Positions 23,161-25,281 of a DNA stretch of 25,281 nucleotides are shown piece after piece (within the stretch, counting starts at the first letter, position 1; each line of letters starts with the position of its first letter). The stretch lies in the NCBI GenBank assembly GCA_034659475.1, contig JAYEHK010000023.1, positions 1 to 25,281 on the forward strand, in the 5' to 3' direction. Both the position numbers and the translations under genes were made by a program. Under the pieces are notes generated by a model, which was not told where the DNA came from, did not search any database, and saw only the letters and a list, made by a program, of their open reading frames with translations. The stretch comes from JAYEHK01 sp034659475 (GTDB lineage Bacteria > Bacillota > Syntrophomonadia > Syntrophomonadales > Syntrophomonadaceae).

Positions 23161-23642
23161 GCATCTCTCCCATATATCCTTTTAATTTCGTTCATCCTCA
23201 ATTCGTAAATCTGGGCCTCACAGGCTGAATATATATCGAACGCAAGCAATCCTATTACATCAATGCGCTGATCTACATCCCATAACTCAACTGCCCAATA
23301 GTTTGTTTGATTTTCATTCTCTAATGATTCTCTGATAATTCTTTTTAGGGCGAAGATAAAGTTTAATGCTTCTGACGGTTTGTTGTTTTCCTGAATTGCC
23401 TTAAGACGACATATTTCTTTGAGTGAAGTAAATAAATCTACATTGTCGCCATCTTTGATCAACCATTCAAAAATAGTGCTGGTATTCTCCTTGATTATGT
23501 AAGCAATTGGATTTGAGAAACGACTGCCTTTTTTTCGTTCCGTCAGCAGATCATTATTCTCATAGGAGAATGCAATCAACTGCCATTTTGATAAAATTTG
23601 CTGCTTTTTTTTATCCAATAATTCATAAATTGATAATTCCAT
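23157..23642 (-). CDS. RsbRD_N-domain protein in the dsr operon
   Basis: A 161-residue soluble protein that matches the RsbRD N-terminal domain (the globin-like sensor half of RsbR/RsbRD co-antagonists) along its whole length: the LLDKKKQQILSKW opening helix, RFSNPIAYIIKE, SEALNFIFALKRIIRE, and the ending DVIGLLAFDIYSACEAQIYE. There is no STAS domain, so it cannot join a stressosome in the usual way. It lies between dsrD and dsrM and overlaps the dsrM start, which argues for a role tied to the DsrMKJOP complex. Similar genes beside dsrM occur in other sulfate reducers (from memory). Sensing of redox or a gas ligand is only a possibility. Confidence 0.8.
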   Translation of the reverse strand: MELSIYELLDKKKQQILSKWQLIAFSYENNDLLTERKKGSRFSNPIAYIIKENTSTIFEWLIKDGDNVDLFTSLKEICRLKAIQENNKPSEALNFIFALKRIIRESLENENQTNYWAVELWDVDQRIDVIGLLAFDIYSACEAQIYELRMNEIKRIYGRDA

Positions 23643-23686
23643 TTGTGTTCACTCCCATATGTAATAGGAAACAATAATTGTGAAAG

Positions 23687-23724
23687 GGAAGGGCAGATGA
23701 GATTATACCCCAATCTGTCCTTCC
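23687..23724 (-). terminator. Hairpin between dsrD and the dsrM group
   Basis: GGAAGGGCAGAT (23687-23698) pairs with ATCTGTCCTTCC (23713-23724), 11 of 12 bases plus one G-T, with a 14-base loop. On the minus strand it begins nine bases after the dsrD stop and is followed by CTTTCAC, a weak T tract. It could be a leaky terminator or a processing site that keeps dsrABD mRNA more abundant than dsrMKJOP mRNA. Confidence 0.5.
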
Positions 23725-23732
23725 AGGATTAT

Positions 23733-23951
23733 TTAAGGGGCTCCAACTTTTCCCTTGAGCGCCACAAAAGTTGTTGTAATGTACAGGTATTCAACCTTGT
23801 CCTCGATAGCTAATTCTTTCACTGCATTGTCTACTTCAGACTTTTTTTCGTCGATCGCTTTCGCGATATCTTTACTTTTGGCCTTTTCGACAGTATCCAG
23901 GTACGCTAAAACCTTTTCTTTAATCTCTGGATTCGCAGGACCTTTTTCCAT
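23733..23951 (-). CDS. dsrD: DsrD, small winged-helix activator of DsrAB
   Basis: A 72-residue winged-helix protein found almost only in organisms that reduce sulfite with DsrAB. The full pattern is present: KEKVLAYLDTVEKAKSKDIA, then EVDNAVKELAIEDKVEYLYI and a C-terminal TTTFVALKGK strand. It has been described as an allosteric activator of DsrAB. The ATG follows AGAGGAGGAATAAT. Its place 68 bases after dsrB supports a reductive, not sulfur-oxidising, pathway. Confidence 0.95.
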   Translation of the reverse strand: MEKGPANPEIKEKVLAYLDTVEKAKSKDIAKAIDEKKSEVDNAVKELAIEDKVEYLYITTTFVALKGKVGAP

Positions 23952-24019
23952 TATTATTCCTCCTCTCTGATATCATGAGATTTGGTTAAGCTGTAATTGT
24001 TCCAATTTCTACTGCAGTC

Positions 24020-25078
24020 TTAATACTTGAAAGCTGCGGTTGTTCGGAACGTTTCTCGGGAGAAAATGTAATCATCGATACATTTTTCCGAAAAGGGGAT
24101 ATCGGCAATGGTAAAGAATCTTTCCCAACCGATACGTTCAATCCATTCACCTATACGCTCGCCCTTGCGTGCATGTTTCACCCAAGTTTCTACAATATTT
24201 CGAACGGCATCGGTGACTTCAGGCCAACGTGGTGGATTATTTGGCAGGAACGGAATAACCATGCGGGAGAAACTGGGTACACTCCGTGCATTGGAAACCT
24301 TGCCCCCGACCAGAATAGCAACACCATCATTTTTTGCATCTAGGATTTGCATGCCAGGAGACATCGTGTAACAGTTTCCGCAATACATACATTTTTCTTC
24401 TTTAACGGTAACGCTCTTGTTTTTAGGATCTGGCCGAATCGCACCTGTTGGGCAGCTTGCAACCAGAGTCGGGATTTCAGTACCTTTTTGAATGATGTCA
24501 TGGTGTACAACCGGCGGTGTTCTATGAACACCCAAAATTGCGATATCACTGCAATGTACCGCTCCGCACATGTTAAGGCAACAAGCAAGAGCAATTCTCA
24601 ATTTTGCGGGCAGATCATCCCGTGAGAAATACTCATATAAATCATCCATTACGGCCTTTACTATGCCTGAAGCATCTGTTGCAGGTGTATGACAATGAAC
24701 CCATCCCTGTGTATGTACAATATTGCTAAGTGATCGACCTGTTCCTCCAACCGGCAGACCTTTTGCCTGACAAGCTTCGATTAAAGGCTCCACTTTGGAG
24801 GCATCTCCGGTTAGGAATTCGATATTATTGCGACTGGTAAAACGCAGATATCCCTGACAGTATTCATCTGCCAATGCACAGACATCGCGAATGAAATCAA
24901 TACTGACCAACCTTGGAGAGCCTACGCGAATGCTGTAAAATTCAGCGCCTGATTCTGCGACATGCTTAAGAACCCCTGGTTTTACATGTTCATGGTATAT
25001 CCATTTTCCGTAATTTTCTTTAATTACAGGATGGAGATTATTTCTGTAATCCGGAGGGCCAATGTCAATTTTAGCCAT
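24020..25078 (-). CDS. dsrB: Dissimilatory sulfite reductase beta subunit
   Basis: A 352-residue subunit of the cytoplasmic siroheme enzyme that reduces sulfite and loads sulfur on DsrC. The siroheme/[4Fe-4S] ligand set is visible: HTQGWVHCHTP and CCLNMCGAVHC (Cys166, 167, 171 and 176). A ferredoxin insert follows, with CPTGAIRPD and CMYCGNC (Cys230, 233, 236). ATG 25078 is preceded by AGAGGTGAAG; TTG 25081 is the only other option. It follows dsrA by 68 bases and precedes dsrD. Confidence 0.97.
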   Translation of the reverse strand: MAKIDIGPPDYRNNLHPVIKENYGKWIYHEHVKPGVLKHVAESGAEFYSIRVGSPRLVSIDFIRDVCALADEYCQGYLRFTSRNNIEFLTGDASKVEPLIEACQAKGLPVGGTGRSLSNIVHTQGWVHCHTPATDASGIVKAVMDDLYEYFSRDDLPAKLRIALACCLNMCGAVHCSDIAILGVHRTPPVVHHDIIQKGTEIPTLVASCPTGAIRPDPKNKSVTVKEEKCMYCGNCYTMSPGMQILDAKNDGVAILVGGKVSNARSVPSFSRMVIPFLPNNPPRWPEVTDAVRNIVETWVKHARKGERIGEWIERIGWERFFTIADIPFSEKCIDDYIFSRETFRTTAAFKY

Positions 25079-25146
25079 CAAACTTCACCTCTCGTTTGTT
25101 ATTTAATCTCACCATTTTGAATGGGCTTATATTCCGTAATACGATT

Positions 25147-25281
25147 CTATTTTTCCAGTTCATCCTGATCCCAGAATACGTATGGATTGGCACGCGGACG
25201 GAAAACCATTTGCGGAACCGCTGGCAAATCGACTGCATGCAGGAACGCTGGCATACCTAATCGGTAAATTGTTTCACCCAG
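25147..25281 (-). CDS. dsrA: Dissimilatory sulfite reductase alpha subunit, C-terminal end
   Basis: The last 44 codons of dsrA run off the right edge. The translation LGETIYRLGMPAFLHAVDLP followed by FRPRANPYVFWDQDELEK and TAG (25147-25149) matches the conserved DsrA C-terminus. The start, promoter and catalytic region lie outside the window. Confidence 0.93.
   Translation of the reverse strand: MGETIYRLGMPAFLHAVDLPAVPQMVFRPRANPYVFWDQDELEK

Overview
The window looks like part of a draft genome of a Gram-positive, anaerobic sulfate reducer (Peptococcales/Desulfitobacteriales type, perhaps near Desulfosporosinus; the genus is inference). The evidence is a dissimilatory sulfite reductase cluster with dsrD, a CX10C dsrC and a complete dsrMKJOP set, AGGAGG-type ribosome binding sites, and a LexA box of the Firmicute GAAC-N4-GTTC type. 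A run of 10 N inside dsrP marks an assembly gap.

Left part (1 to about 8657), an accessory defence island on the + strand. It holds a 5'-truncated SF2 (Ski2/Hel308-like) helicase, a type III restriction Res subunit with no Mod partner in view, a small PC4/YdbC-like ssDNA-binding protein, a GmrSD-like DUF262-DUF1524 nuclease gene interrupted by one amber codon, and a heavily frameshifted remnant that looks like a DarT (DUF4433) ADP-ribosyltransferase. A minus-strand pair follows (small protein plus GNAT acetyltransferase, antitoxin-toxin layout). The island ends at a 62-nt 3' fragment of a tRNA-Leu(TAA), running from the anticodon stem to CCA without a 5' half. This is the usual scar of integration into a tRNA gene and suggests that everything to its left arrived on a mobile element. 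Thirteen bases of this fragment recur at 5263, just before the GmrSD-like gene.

Middle part (8660 to 12300). A Phd-type antitoxin gene overlaps a HicA-like toxin gene that carries a one-base frameshift. Next come an SOS-controlled DNA polymerase IV gene with a coupled small gene, and a MerR/GyrI-like drug-sensing regulator. The regulator gene has a 19-bp-spacer promoter with a palindromic operator and a strong internal ribosome binding site that could yield the effector domain alone.

Right part (12359 to 25281), all on the minus strand and read right to left: dsrA (C-terminal end only), dsrB, dsrD, an RsbRD_N-domain gene, dsrM, dsrK, dsrJ, dsrO, dsrP, dsrC, a CysL-like LysR regulator, resB, ccsA and a CbiA/CobB-family amidase that is probably dsrN. 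The logic is coherent. DsrAB with DsrD reduces sulfite to a trisulfide on DsrC. DsrMKJOP couples membrane quinone and extracytoplasmic electron transfer to DsrC reduction. ResB-CcsA would mature the three c-type hemes of DsrJ, and DsrN would amidate the siroheme of DsrAB. The two long spacers in this half (14722-15184 and 17969-18246) are filled with a degenerate, palindrome-rich repeat family rather than genes.
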